64,000 nt of DNA from TMED27 sp041397865 (lineage in GTDB: Bacteria > Pseudomonadota > Alphaproteobacteria > Micavibrionales > Micavibrionaceae): contig JAWKVT010000002.1 of NCBI GenBank assembly GCA_041397865.1, positions 124,001 through 188,000 on the forward strand, read 5' to 3'. Below are positions 1 to 9,259 of this stretch, piece by piece (the stretch's first letter is position 1; each line of letters begins with the position of its first letter). The position numbers were made by a program, and so were the translations under genes. The notes under the pieces were generated by a model. That model saw only the letters and a program-made list of their open reading frames with translations, made no database searches and was not told the DNA's origin.

Positions 1-888
1 GTAAAGCGCTTCAACCCGCCCTTTAAGCAGGCGGTTGTTCAGCAGTCCCCCAACCGCGATACCGATAGAGAAAATAGCCATTAAAAACGCAAGGACATGC
101 GGGTTTGCCCCTAACGTGTTCTCGGTATAATTCGGCATCTGCGCCATAAACATCCCGCCGAGAAAATAAAACCACGCAACGCCGAAGATCGCCTGCACGA
201 TGGGGCGTTTTTGCTGGAACGTATGTTTAAGGATATCCAGAGTTTCGCTCAACGGATTGAGGTTGAGCTTCAAATCCGGCGCGTTCGGCAAAGCTTCCGG
301 TATAAAGCGGCTCGCCGCGTACCCGCCCGCCGCGCACGCAATAAGCAACCCGCCGACAAACAAGGCCCCGGCCCCCGTGGCCATAAGAACGATCCCCGTC
401 ATGGTGCCAAGCAGGATCGCCAGAAATGTTCCCGTGTTAAGCAGGGCGTTCCCGCCGATCAGTTCATCGGTTTCAAGATGTTGCGGCAAAATAGAATACT
501 TGCTCGGCCCGAAAAAAGCCGATTGCGTTCCCAGCGCAAACAGCGCCAAAAACGATAAAGAAATAGAGCCGCTTAAAAGGGCGCCCGCCCCGAGAAGGGC
601 AATAACGATTTCAGCCAGTTTGATAACCCGGATAACGCGGTGCTTGGGGAATTTGTCGGCCAACTGCCCGCCCAAAGCGGAAAACAATACGAAAGGCAGG
701 ATAAACAACCCAGCCGCCAGCGTGACAAGCAGTTCGGGGTTCTCCACCGCGTTGGCCCCCACGCCGTAAAGCAACAACACAACCAAAGCGTTTTTAAACA
801 CGTTATCATGAAACGCGCCCAGAAACTGCGTCACAAAAAGCGGTAAAAACCGCCGGTCTTTCAGTAATGCGAATTGGCTATCTTTCAT
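1..888 (-). CDS. MFS transporter, LplT/Aas-like (3' end outside the window)
   Basis: The frame is open from an ATG at 888 (MKDSQFALLKDRRFLPLFV) to the window edge, 296 codons without a stop. It encodes a hydrophobic major facilitator protein. The segments FLGAFHDNVFKNAL near the N-terminus, GGQLADKFPKHRV after TM2 and FGPSKYSILPQHL near TM4-5 resemble the lysophospholipid transporter LplT and the MFS part of fused acyl-ACP synthetase/acyltransferase (Aas) proteins. Such proteins flip lysophospholipids across the inner membrane for re-acylation. Whether an acyltransferase and AMP-ligase portion follows cannot be seen here. The start overlaps the end of the upstream hydroxylase gene by 11 bases, which suggests translational coupling and a shared lipid-remodelling role (inference). 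Confidence 0.8.
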   Translation of the reverse strand, partial: MKDSQFALLKDRRFLPLFVTQFLGAFHDNVFKNALVVLLLYGVGANAVENPELLVTLAAGLFILPFVLFSALGGQLADKFPKHRVIRVIKLAEIVIALLGAGALLSGSISLSFLALFALGTQSAFFGPSKYSILPQHLETDELIGGNALLNTGTFLAILLGTMTGIVLMATGAGALFVGGLLIACAAGGYAASRFIPEALPNAPDLKLNLNPLSETLDILKHTFQQKRPIVQAIFGVAWFYFLGGMFMAQMPNYTENTLGANPHVLAFLMAIFSIGIAVGGLLNNRLLKGRVEALY

Positions 889-2041
889 TGTTTCTCTCTT
901 TTCTGAAAGGGTATATAAGCTGCTCTTTGAATGTTCTGGGAAGTCTTTTCGTTGTACCGTAATGGGCCGGCCAATGTTTATGCGGCATATGATAAGTGCC
1001 GAAAATCATATCAAAAAACGGCATATGAACAGCATAGTTAGTGTCAATTGCAGGGGCGTCCGAGCTGTGATGCCAATGATGATATTGCGGCGTACAGAAG
1101 ATATATTTCAAAGGGCCGAAAGAAAGACCTATATTGGAATGTACCAGAACCGTTTGAAGCCCGGCAAACACAACATAAGCATCAAGAGCGGCCTTGTCCG
1201 CGCCCAAAAGATATAACGGAACCATTGCAATTGAACGATCGACGATGGTTTGTATAAAATGGTTTCGTGAACCGGCAAGCCAGTCCATATGCTCTACAGA
1301 ATGATGAACGGCATGAATCTTCCATAGCTTCGGGTTTTCGTGAAATATACGGTGCGACCAGTAGAGTACAAAATCGGCGCAGAATAAAAGCAGGATAAAC
1401 TGCCCCCAGATTGGCAAACTCTGGACAAGATTTTGTAGATCGGCATTGATGGCCCAGCCAAAAACCGTAGTAACAAAGTAATTTCCAATTAAAAGAATAA
1501 TCGCAAATAAAAAGTGATTTAAAGAAAAATAGATCAGATCCAACTGCCATTCCGGGCGCAGGATGGCCTGCGCTTTATATTTGGGGAATATTTTTTCAAG
1601 AAATGTAAACAAAACCACGGAGGCAACCAAAGAAAGAATGAGCCAGTCCAGCCCAAACGAGAGTTTATCAGGGTGTATCTCTCCTGTTTCAACAGAATAC
1701 CCGCCAAGAAAAAAAGCCAACAGGGTAAACAAAACACCCACCGCAGCTAAACGCCTGTGTTGACCCAATACAAAAGCAAGCAATGAAAAAGCCAGCGCGC
1801 TCCACATGCCGATCATAAGAATATTGCGCAATATATCAGCGTCGTAGCTGGCCCGAAACTCCGCAACAGTAAGGTAGCTGGGGAACCGATAGCAAAGAAC
1901 GGCCAAAAAACTTAAAACCCCTAACGCGCACGAAACATAGCCGCTGATTTTACCTTCACCGAACTTAAAAGCGCGATCGCTCATATCCTCAATGATACGT
2001 GGTTCATACGTGTAGGGTTCTTTTTTATCGCTCATGCTCAA
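878..2041 (-). CDS. Sterol desaturase / fatty acid hydroxylase family membrane protein
   Basis: 387 residues. Four hydrophobic segments lie in about residues 30-150 and further ones follow. The non-haem di-iron histidine clusters of the fatty acid hydroxylase superfamily are present in order: HRIFH (about residue 230), HAVHH (about 243) and YHHWHH (about 322). Members are integral membrane oxygenases or desaturases acting on lipids. The substrate cannot be told from sequence. The extra N-terminal membrane region is longer than in minimal members. The start overlaps the end of the upstream lipase-like gene by 17 bases and the end overlaps the transporter gene, so the three are probably co-transcribed. 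Confidence 0.85.
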   Translation of the reverse strand: MSMSDKKEPYTYEPRIIEDMSDRAFKFGEGKISGYVSCALGVLSFLAVLCYRFPSYLTVAEFRASYDADILRNILMIGMWSALAFSLLAFVLGQHRRLAAVGVLFTLLAFFLGGYSVETGEIHPDKLSFGLDWLILSLVASVVLFTFLEKIFPKYKAQAILRPEWQLDLIYFSLNHFLFAIILLIGNYFVTTVFGWAINADLQNLVQSLPIWGQFILLLFCADFVLYWSHRIFHENPKLWKIHAVHHSVEHMDWLAGSRNHFIQTIVDRSIAMVPLYLLGADKAALDAYVVFAGLQTVLVHSNIGLSFGPLKYIFCTPQYHHWHHSSDAPAIDTNYAVHMPFFDMIFGTYHMPHKHWPAHYGTTKRLPRTFKEQLIYPFRKERNNER

Positions 2042-2756
2042 ACTGTCCCTCTTTTAAAAAGTGCAAAATCTGTTGATGCACCTCCGGCTTATCCATGATG
2101 AAGGTGTGCGTACCGTTTACGCTAACATGATCTGTCATGCCGTCCAGCTTTGTTTTTTCAACGCTGACCCGTCCGTCGCTTCGGCCCGGCACAATAAAAG
2201 CCGCCACGAAGTAAGGCCATTCCTTTGTCCCCGCAACAATCCCCAACTCATAATAAATATCGCTTTTGTTGCGCACCTGCGCATCCGAGGTAAGCTCGCC
2301 GCCCGCCGGACCGTAATACCATTGATAAGGTGCCAGCTTGTGAATCGTATCGGCAACCTCGCTGCCGCCATTGGGCGGCGCCAGCATGACAACGCGGCCC
2401 ATTTTATCTTTCGGGATCGCCCCTTTATAGGTATCAAGATAACGCCGCGCCACCAGCCCGCCCATGGAATGGGTCACAATATGAACGGTCCCCGCATTTT
2501 GCCAAAACGCTTCATCCATATGCTGGCCACGCAAATACGCAGCGATCCCGTCAAGGTTTTGATCTGTGGAAGGGTATGTGATGCTCAGCGTTTCATAGCC
2601 CGCTTTTTGCAAAGCCAGTTCAACAGGGCGCATGCTGCTGCTTGTCTTGGCAATACCGTGCAGGATAACGACTGTTTCCTTTTGGCCTGCGCTTTGCGCC
2701 GGGAAAACCAAAACCGTACACAAAAACAGGCACGAAAGGAAACGAAGAAAAGCCAT
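2025..2756 (-). CDS. Exported alpha/beta hydrolase, lipase-like
   Basis: 243 residues starting with a signal peptide (MAFLRFLSCLFLCTVLVFPAQSA, cleavage probably after the last alanine). The fold signature is an HGIAKTSSSM oxyanion strand followed by the nucleophile elbow THSMGG (GxSxG-like, with Thr in place of the first Gly). A later Asp in GRSDGRVS and a His in NGTHTF are good candidates for the rest of the triad. It resembles exported triacylglycerol-lipase/esterase proteins; the substrate is unknown. It begins 2 bases after the end of the DUF2339 gene and overlaps the hydroxylase gene, which places it in the same minus-strand run. Confidence 0.8.
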   Translation of the reverse strand: MAFLRFLSCLFLCTVLVFPAQSAGQKETVVILHGIAKTSSSMRPVELALQKAGYETLSITYPSTDQNLDGIAAYLRGQHMDEAFWQNAGTVHIVTHSMGGLVARRYLDTYKGAIPKDKMGRVVMLAPPNGGSEVADTIHKLAPYQWYYGPAGGELTSDAQVRNKSDIYYELGIVAGTKEWPYFVAAFIVPGRSDGRVSVEKTKLDGMTDHVSVNGTHTFIMDKPEVHQQILHFLKEGQFEHER

Positions 2757-2758
2757 GG

Positions 2759-5497
2759 CTAGGCGTCTTTCCCGGCTTGTCTATCACCGAACGCGAACTT
2801 CGTATAAAAATAACTCAGCCCGATTAAAGATACGCCAAGACCAAGGAATGAGAAAACGCGGTAAAGCCCTTCCAGTTCAGCCGCGTCAAAAAGGAAAACC
2901 TTAAGAACGGCTAAAATGACAAATGCAAGAGAAGCCATACGCGCAGTTTTATTTTGTTTTATAATGCCCAGCGCCAATAACCCCAGCCCCGTCGCCAGCC
3001 ATGCAACCGAATAGGCGTAAAGCTCTGCAGCGCTGACAGAGCCTTGCATCATATGCCCGCCATGAAAATATTGACGCACCGTAAAGCTTGCAAAGGCAAA
3101 CAAAGCCGCAAACCCAAGCGTTTTATAAAGCACTTTTTTGGATTTCAACTCTTCGTTATAGATTGCCCAGACTGCAAGGAGTCCGCCGATTCCATAGGTG
3201 AGTGTTACACCGTTGAAAAGCGGCATGTCCCCGACAAACTCCGCGCCGGACCAGTACGGATTGCCAGCAAAGAAATCAAAATAAGCAAAGCGCAATATAC
3301 CCAGATGGAATAATCCATACCCCCATGGCCTGATGAAAGCCGCGCCGCAACGCTTGCTCAACTGTAGCAGCCCGATACCCGCTCCTGCGCAGGCTATTGT
3401 TATGATGCCGCGTTCAATAAAACCGGCGCGCGTTGCAAAGATATTGATATGATCCGCATAAAGCGCCCCGCGAAACACATAATATGCGCTCGCCATGGCC
3501 AGCAGCGTAGCGGTGCCAAACAAAATATTGTGAAACGCTCCGCTATCCGGGCCTTCCGACTTTCCGGTGAGCCACAGCGCCAGAAAAATAAGCGCAGCCG
3601 GAATGCCAAGCTTAACAAGTGCAGCGTCCAGAACATAAGAGCCTATATAACGTGCGGACGGAGTGTCGCCGATCAGGGAATCAACGATCAACTCGCTAAA
3701 CAAGGCGATTTGTTCGTAGTTCAGCCCCGCGAACACAAGCGTCAGGATCAGCATGATCTTTTTAAGGAAATCAATCCGGGTTCTTTGATAAACCCAGGCC
3801 GTGGCCGTTATTTGCCCGGCAATGGCCAAAGGCACATAACTCCACGGCAACTCGATTGCCATCCCAAGGGAAATAAAAGCCGAAGCCGCCAGCGCGAAAA
3901 TCGCCACCAGATGCTCGCGAATAACGGCATCGGCGCTGTATTTCCCGCGAATATCGGTGGCCTGATAAATGGCCAGACTCGCAAGGATAAGACTGGTAAT
4001 GCCCCAGAACATGCCAAAACCTTCGGTAAAGGCCGCAGGTAAATCCAAAACGAAATATGAAAGCACATAAAGAGCAAGCGCTGCGACCGCTTGCACCCCG
4101 GCCCAAAAACGCGGGTCCTGCACGCGCCGCATAAGCAAAGCGCCCCCGCCGACATAAATGGCGCTTATACCCGCAAGAACAGCCAGAGTATCGGCCAGCG
4201 GCGCATCCTGCGCCCATATAAAAAACAGGATCAGGTTCGCGCCGAGTTTGACCCAAAGCGGCTTTTGATAAACGCCGGGCTGGAAATATGCCAGCGCCAT
4301 CACTGCGATGCTTAACAAACCCAGCATCGACCAGTCAAAGAGCGTCAAAGTGATTTCAAAACCAAGCCATATGATGGTCAAGACGCCGCCTGCAATCGCC
4401 GTAAAGTTCAGGCCGTGAACGGGAAGCTTTTCCGTGTCCTCAAGCGTGTTTTCAGCAACCCGCCGCCCGGTCACGGCCAGAACGACGGCGGTAACCGCCA
4501 TGGCAAAAAGCACAAGCACAAACGCATCCGATGCGGCAAAGACCAGAAGAAACCATAACCCTGACCAGCAAAAAACACCGATAACCGATATGACCGCCAG
4601 AGCCCACCACCCCTTGCGCGCCAGCACCGTGAACATACCGCTAAACAGCAAGAATAAATAAGTGAACATGGCAATGGCGTTTGGTTCGTCCGAACCGATC
4701 AGGGCAGGCGTCAGCAACCCGCCCAACAGGCCGAAAACCGCAATCGGCTGCCCATGCCTCAGCGAGAGAATAACCGCCAGAGCCGTGATCGCGCTCATGC
4801 TTGCAAAGCCCAGTAGCGGCGGCAACAACCCATAGAGATGGATCGCGGCATAAACGCTGACATAAAGGGCAACAAGCCCCGCGCCGATCAACCCTTGCCC
4901 GATACGCGCAGAATTGGCGATGTGCTCGCGCCGCCCGATCCACTGCCCGGCGCTCAGCAAGCCCCCGCCAAACAAAACGCCCAAAGAGATGCGCGCCGTC
5001 GGCCCCAGCCAGCTATGCTCAATAGAATATTTAACAAGAAAAAACGCGGCGCATATGAGAGAGAGCGCACCGATCCAAACCGGAAGCTTGGTCGCGATAT
5101 TTTGCTCAAACGTGTTTTGCGCTTTTTGCACCCAGTCGGTTTTTGCAACATAGGGAACCGAAGAAACCGGGGTTTCGGAATTTTCCAAAGTCGTAAAAGC
5201 CTCTTCCGGCGGCGGCTCTTCTTGCAAATGCCCGGTGCGCGCCGCCCACTCTTCCCGATCCTCGCCGGAGACATAAGTACCCGGAGAGTCTTGCGCGGCC
5301 TCGGGCCGTTGCCTTAAGGGCTGGGTTTTGACAGCTTTGCCGCCTTCTACGCCGCAAAGCCTGTCCTCCAGATCCCGAATGCGTCTTTGCAGAGATTCAA
5401 CATCATCACGCAGGCCGCTAAAACGTGAACTGTTAACCCACGGCATAAAAATTGTGATGAGGAAAAACAGACCGATAAGTAAAGCAAAGAGTTCCAT
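2759..5497 (-). CDS. DUF2339 family polytopic membrane protein
   Basis: 912 residues. An N-terminal membrane anchor (about residues 1-20) is followed by a short coiled coil (about 28-50), a Pro/Glu-rich linker to about residue 120, and then more than twenty closely packed hydrophobic segments to the C-terminus. This architecture and length are typical of DUF2339, a large family of unknown function. The start at 5497 is preceded by AGGA. It lies between a GDYXXLXY gene and the lipase-like gene on the same strand. Co-occurrence with DUF2157 and GDYXXLXY genes is a known pattern and suggests a joint envelope role, but no activity can be assigned. Confidence 0.8.
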   Translation of the reverse strand: MELFALLIGLFFLITIFMPWVNSSRFSGLRDDVESLQRRIRDLEDRLCGVEGGKAVKTQPLRQRPEAAQDSPGTYVSGEDREEWAARTGHLQEEPPPEEAFTTLENSETPVSSVPYVAKTDWVQKAQNTFEQNIATKLPVWIGALSLICAAFFLVKYSIEHSWLGPTARISLGVLFGGGLLSAGQWIGRREHIANSARIGQGLIGAGLVALYVSVYAAIHLYGLLPPLLGFASMSAITALAVILSLRHGQPIAVFGLLGGLLTPALIGSDEPNAIAMFTYLFLLFSGMFTVLARKGWWALAVISVIGVFCWSGLWFLLVFAASDAFVLVLFAMAVTAVVLAVTGRRVAENTLEDTEKLPVHGLNFTAIAGGVLTIIWLGFEITLTLFDWSMLGLLSIAVMALAYFQPGVYQKPLWVKLGANLILFFIWAQDAPLADTLAVLAGISAIYVGGGALLMRRVQDPRFWAGVQAVAALALYVLSYFVLDLPAAFTEGFGMFWGITSLILASLAIYQATDIRGKYSADAVIREHLVAIFALAASAFISLGMAIELPWSYVPLAIAGQITATAWVYQRTRIDFLKKIMLILTLVFAGLNYEQIALFSELIVDSLIGDTPSARYIGSYVLDAALVKLGIPAALIFLALWLTGKSEGPDSGAFHNILFGTATLLAMASAYYVFRGALYADHINIFATRAGFIERGIITIACAGAGIGLLQLSKRCGAAFIRPWGYGLFHLGILRFAYFDFFAGNPYWSGAEFVGDMPLFNGVTLTYGIGGLLAVWAIYNEELKSKKVLYKTLGFAALFAFASFTVRQYFHGGHMMQGSVSAAELYAYSVAWLATGLGLLALGIIKQNKTARMASLAFVILAVLKVFLFDAAELEGLYRVFSFLGLGVSLIGLSYFYTKFAFGDRQAGKDA

Positions 5498-5524
5498 GGT
5501 GCTATCCTAACATGTTGAGAAGAA

Positions 5525-6085
5525 TCAGTGATTCTTTTTAATCCACTCTTCCAGAGCAATCCCGTCGATATACATTTGCTCGATAAAAGCCTGCCCGGCG
5601 TTATTCACGCGCAGCCCCATATCAAATGTATGTCCGTCTTGATCCGCCCTTCTCAAGAGTGCATCAAGCCTTTCGGCATCGGCTTCGGGGATGTAATAGC
5701 GCCGTAAACCGTTCCCTTCTCTTGTACCGATTTCAAAATGACGGGAGCGGCTGCTATACCCCTTAATAAAACCATCGCATTGCTTTTTGCCGGCCTCAAG
5801 CATGCTGACATAAACTTTAGGATTGTAAGAACCCGAAGCGCCGCTTTCCTGAAGACACAACGCGCACGATTGACCGGAACACGCCACATTCATACGGTCG
5901 TCCCAGTTCCAGTCATAACGAAACGTCAGGTAATGCCCGCGCAGTAAATCACGCGGATCATACCCGGTAACGGGAATGCGCCATTCATTGCCGCTTTCCT
6001 TGTTGTTGCTATGCATGCCGATAAGCAGCGCCATGACGATGACGGGTAAAAACAGCGTAGCGATTTTCAAAGCGTTCTTATTCAT
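5525..6085 (-). CDS. GDYXXLXY domain protein
   Basis: 186 residues with one N-terminal membrane segment (about residues 8-25). The family signature appears as YDPRDLLRGHYLTFRYDW, that is GHYLTFRY in place of the consensus GDYXXLXY. The Asp-to-His change inside the name-giving motif is visible and may be lineage variation. The C-terminal part contains a charged region with CSGQSCALC, a possible metal-binding or disulfide cluster. The start is preceded by GGAGACGATC. The gene overlaps the upstream DUF2157 gene by 8 bases. Function is unknown; the family is commonly paired with DUF2157 or DUF4401 membrane proteins. Confidence 0.8.
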   Translation of the reverse strand: MNKNALKIATLFLPVIVMALLIGMHSNNKESGNEWRIPVTGYDPRDLLRGHYLTFRYDWNWDDRMNVACSGQSCALCLQESGASGSYNPKVYVSMLEAGKKQCDGFIKGYSSRSRHFEIGTREGNGLRRYYIPEADAERLDALLRRADQDGHTFDMGLRVNNAGQAFIEQMYIDGIALEEWIKKNH

Positions 6086-7232
6086 GATCGTCTCCTTCCA
6101 GATTTATCATACCCATATTTTTGTTAATCTGCCGCGCCCCCCAGACCATACCCATAAGCAGCAAGCCGCTAAAGACCAGGCCGAAGCCCGTTTGCAGCAT
6201 GGAACCGAACAGCTCCAGATAGATCACGTAAATACGGATCGCGATAACCGCGATAGAGATTGAAACGAGGCTTTGCCGCCCTGTGCGCTGTCCCATGAAC
6301 CCCAGAAAAATCCAGTAAGCAATAAACGTTGCCGCAGCCAGCAAGCCGGATTCAACCTCCGGGAAGATAAAGGGCAAAGCGCTTACGGCCAGCCCGCCCC
6401 ATAAAAACAGGCGCGTATTATCCGGCGATTGCGCAACATCGCGGGCCGCCGGGAGCCTGATTAAAAAGACGCCCGCAGCCGCCATCGCCAAAACCCCCGC
6501 GATCATAAATTGCGCGGTTAAGGATTCTACAAGGCCGCCATCATACCATATTTGACAGGCTGTATTGGCCGCGATGAATGAACCGGCAAGCCCTGTACAA
6601 AAAAGAAGCTTTCGCAAAGCCGGACGGTTAATGTTTTGAAAGCTTCCCGCCGCCTGAATAAAGGCAAGAGGTAAGAGCGCGCAAACACCGACCACAACCA
6701 CCACCGCATCCATATCATTAAGCTGCGGCAGAATATATTCGCCGATTCCGGCAAATATTGCGCCGACAAACCCGATAAGCCAGGGGATTAGAGAAATATA
6801 CGTGCGTCCGTAAACCAGCGCAAAAGGGGTACACAGCCCCATCCACAAAACAAGGGCGGCGGCAATGGAGCCGTTCAGATGAAAAACCTGCCCCGTGAGC
6901 GCAATAAGCGTAAGCGTCAAACCCGTCAATCCGAACACAGACAATTCCCGCGCAAGCGTTTTGCTCCGGCGTTCAAAGATATAAATGCCGTAAGCCAAAA
7001 CGCTGTTTATAAGAAGATGTAAGGCCAGCTTTGTATAAGGCGGGATGACCTGCCAGTTGGAGGCAACAATCGCCAAAACGCCCATAAGGACCGCAAAGCC
7101 GCCCAAGCCGTACAGGCCCTTCATCAAACGCCCCGCACCGCGCTTTTTTTCAAACGCAATAATGTTTTGTGCCTGAGCCTCGGAAAGAAGCCCGGCCTCC
7201 GTCCACCGCGATGTTTTTTTACTGACAGACAT
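6078..7232 (-). CDS. DUF2157 family membrane protein
   Basis: 384 residues from the ATG at 7232 (MSVSKKTSRWTEAGLLSE). I chose this start because a perfect GAGGAGG sits just upstream; a TTG 24 bases further up would run through the TetR operator. A soluble N-terminal helix pair (TEAGLLSEAQAQNI, typical of DUF2157) precedes about ten hydrophobic segments. Function is unknown. It is the first gene of the minus-strand run and is divergent from the TetR gene, with three operator-like palindromes between them, so it is probably repressed by that regulator. Confidence 0.8.
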   Translation of the reverse strand: MSVSKKTSRWTEAGLLSEAQAQNIIAFEKKRGAGRLMKGLYGLGGFAVLMGVLAIVASNWQVIPPYTKLALHLLINSVLAYGIYIFERRSKTLARELSVFGLTGLTLTLIALTGQVFHLNGSIAAALVLWMGLCTPFALVYGRTYISLIPWLIGFVGAIFAGIGEYILPQLNDMDAVVVVVGVCALLPLAFIQAAGSFQNINRPALRKLLFCTGLAGSFIAANTACQIWYDGGLVESLTAQFMIAGVLAMAAAGVFLIRLPAARDVAQSPDNTRLFLWGGLAVSALPFIFPEVESGLLAAATFIAYWIFLGFMGQRTGRQSLVSISIAVIAIRIYVIYLELFGSMLQTGFGLVFSGLLLMGMVWGARQINKNMGMINLEGDDHE

Positions 7233-7249
7233 TGCAGACCTCCTCAAAG

Positions 7250-7319
7250 TGAACAATGTTCAATTTATAGAATGACATAATTTTAAACATTGTTCAATAA
7301 AAAATTGAATATTGTTCAA
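7250..7319. promoter_or_regulatory. Divergent control region with three TetR operator-like palindromes
   Basis: Three related sites built on TGTTCAA lie between the DUF2157 gene and the TetR gene: TGAACAATGTTCAAT (7250-7264), AAACATTGTTCAAT (7285-7298) and TTGAATATTGTTCAA (7305-7319). The first and third are near-perfect dyads. The third abuts TATAAT at 7326-7331, a good -10 box for the TetR gene, so occupancy would block its promoter. The first lies just upstream of the DUF2157 ribosome binding site. This arrangement is typical of an autoregulated TetR repressor that also controls the divergent operon. Confidence 0.75.
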
Positions 7320-7357
7320 AATCCATATAATGTATAGGTTATAAGGAAGGAAAAATC

Positions 7358-7975
7358 ATGGCAAGACGCAGCGACCACACACGCGAGGAACTTAAGGAAA
7401 TCATACTCAAAGCCTCATGGAAAATCGTAGAAAAGCGCGGATTTTCAGGGATGACCGCCCGGCGTATTGCCGAAGAAATCGGCTATGCACCGGGCACGAT
7501 CTATAATATTTTCGGCACCATGAACGATTTGTATCTGAGCGTAAACAGCCGTGTGCTGGACGAATTATACGCTGTTCTCTCAAGTCCTCAATGCCGCTCT
7601 GTCAAGAAAACCCCTGTGCAGAACATGAAGGAAATGGCGCGGCTTTACGCGGAATTTGCCGGGAAATACAAACCGCACTGGCTCATGCTGTTTACCTATG
7701 CCCTGCCCAAAAACAAAAAACCGCCGCCATGGTATCAGGAAAAAATATCACGCCTGTTTGAACCGTTGGAGGACTTGCTGGAACCGTTCTATACAAACCG
7801 GCAGACGCGCAAACGCAAAATGGCCGCGCGCGTGCTTTGGGCCTCTGTTCACGGTATTTGCTTTTTGAAGGAAACGGGAAAAATCCCGCTAATCAGCAAT
7901 CAGGAAAACCCGCCGGATATGACGGGTTATCTGATTGATAGTTTTATAACAGGTGTTGAGGCGCAGGCCGTTTAG
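7358..7975 (+). CDS. TetR/AcrR family transcriptional regulator
   Basis: 205 residues. The N-terminal TetR HTH occupies about residues 10-60, with the classic TARRIAEEIGYAPGTIYNIF helix-turn-helix. The C-terminal ligand-binding domain (about 80-200) contains a WHG-like WASVHGICFL segment. The start has an AAGGAAGG ribosome binding site. The gene is divergent from the DUF2157 operon, with three operator-like palindromes in the gap, so autorepression and control of the membrane operon are likely (inference). The effector is unknown. Confidence 0.9.
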   Translation: MARRSDHTREELKEIILKASWKIVEKRGFSGMTARRIAEEIGYAPGTIYNIFGTMNDLYLSVNSRVLDELYAVLSSPQCRSVKKTPVQNMKEMARLYAEFAGKYKPHWLMLFTYALPKNKKPPPWYQEKISRLFEPLEDLLEPFYTNRQTRKRKMAARVLWASVHGICFLKETGKIPLISNQENPPDMTGYLIDSFITGVEAQAV

Positions 7976-8127
7976 TTAGGGGTCAAAACGCACAGCTTTT
8001 ATCCATTCTGCACAAGCCGAATTTTTGATGAACGGGCGTGAAAACCCCATGTCGGAATTGACTGGCGCGCGCGAAGAGGGTAGGAGAGTAGGGTCTTGAC
8101 GCTTTAAAAAAAACAGGAACCCATACA

Positions 8128-9240
8128 ATGCTTCGCAAAACAGCTCTCCACAAACTCCATATTGATCTCGGCGCCAAAATGGGCGAATTCGCGGGCTATG
8201 ACATGCCGCTTTATTACGGCGAAGGCGTGATGAAAGAACATGAATGGGTGCGCTCTTCTTGCGGCCTGTTTGATGTATCCCATATGGGCCAAGCCATGAT
8301 TACCGGGGCGGAAGGCGAAACAACCGCCCTCGATTTCATACAAAAACTCACCCCCTCTTCTTTTGAAAGGCTGGGCATTGATCGTACGAAATATACGGTT
8401 CTAACGAACCCCGAAGGCGGCATTATCGACGATCTCATGGTGACAAGAACGGGCGAGAACGCCTTCCATCTTGTCATCAACGCCGGGTGCAAGGATAAAG
8501 ACATCGCATGGATGAAGCAGCATCTCCCCGAAGATGTCGAGTTTACCTACTTCGACGACTGGGCGCTTCTCGCGCTTCAAGGGCCGGAAGCTGAAAACGT
8601 TATGCGCGAGGCGCTGGGCTTTGACCTGTCCGACATGCCCTATATGAGCATCCGCGCAGAAAACGAAGGCACGTTTTTTATCTCCCGTCTGGGCTATACG
8701 GGTGAAGATGGTTTCGAACTGGCCGTTAAAAACGCTGAAGCCCCCGCACTGGCGGAAAAACTCCTCGCCCATGATGCGGTCAAACCCATCGGCTTGGCCG
8801 CGCGGGATTCTTTACGTCTTGAAATGGGCTACGCCCTTTACGGCCATGAAATCACCGCCGAAACCTCACCCGTTGAGGCCAACATGGTCTGGGTCATTGG
8901 CAAATCAAGAACCGGATATTTCGGTCATGAACGCATCCAAAAAGACCTGACCGAAGGCGTCTCCCGCAAACTTGTCGGCATTAAACTCACCGGTAAAGGT
9001 GTGGCCCGTGAAGGCGCGGAAATCCGCAATGAAGCCGATGAAGTCGTTGGCGCGCTGACATCCGGCGGCCATTCCCCGTCTTTGAAGGAATCTGTCGGCA
9101 TCGGCTATGTTCAAACCGATTTGGCCAAGACCGGACAATCCCTGTTCGTCAATGTGCGCGGGCGCAATATAGATGCTGTGGTTGCGGATCTTCCCTTCGT
9201 CCCGGCCAAAACAAAATCCGCGAAGAAAAAAGCAGCTTAA
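8128..9240 (+). CDS. gcvT: Aminomethyltransferase, glycine cleavage T-protein
   Basis: 370 residues, the normal length. T-protein transfers the aminomethyl carbon from lipoyl-H-protein to tetrahydrofolate, releasing ammonia. Characteristic segments are LHIDLGAKMGEFAGYDMPL at the N-terminus, SCGLFDVSHMGQ, SRLGYTGEDGFEL and GLAARDSLRLEMGYALYGHE (folate-binding core). The tail is lysine-rich. It is the first gene of the gcv operon. I see no glycine riboswitch signature in the 152 bases upstream. Confidence 0.97.
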   Translation: MLRKTALHKLHIDLGAKMGEFAGYDMPLYYGEGVMKEHEWVRSSCGLFDVSHMGQAMITGAEGETTALDFIQKLTPSSFERLGIDRTKYTVLTNPEGGIIDDLMVTRTGENAFHLVINAGCKDKDIAWMKQHLPEDVEFTYFDDWALLALQGPEAENVMREALGFDLSDMPYMSIRAENEGTFFISRLGYTGEDGFELAVKNAEAPALAEKLLAHDAVKPIGLAARDSLRLEMGYALYGHEITAETSPVEANMVWVIGKSRTGYFGHERIQKDLTEGVSRKLVGIKLTGKGVAREGAEIRNEADEVVGALTSGGHSPSLKESVGIGYVQTDLAKTGQSLFVNVRGRNIDAVVADLPFVPAKTKSAKKKAA

Positions 9241-9259
9241 AACGCCGGGTGGGTAAAGA

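Noticed and set aside
7976..8127. Glycine riboswitch before gcvT
   Set aside because: I looked for the GGAGAG and GGACAGAG-type cores with the paired aptamer layout and found no convincing match in either orientation.
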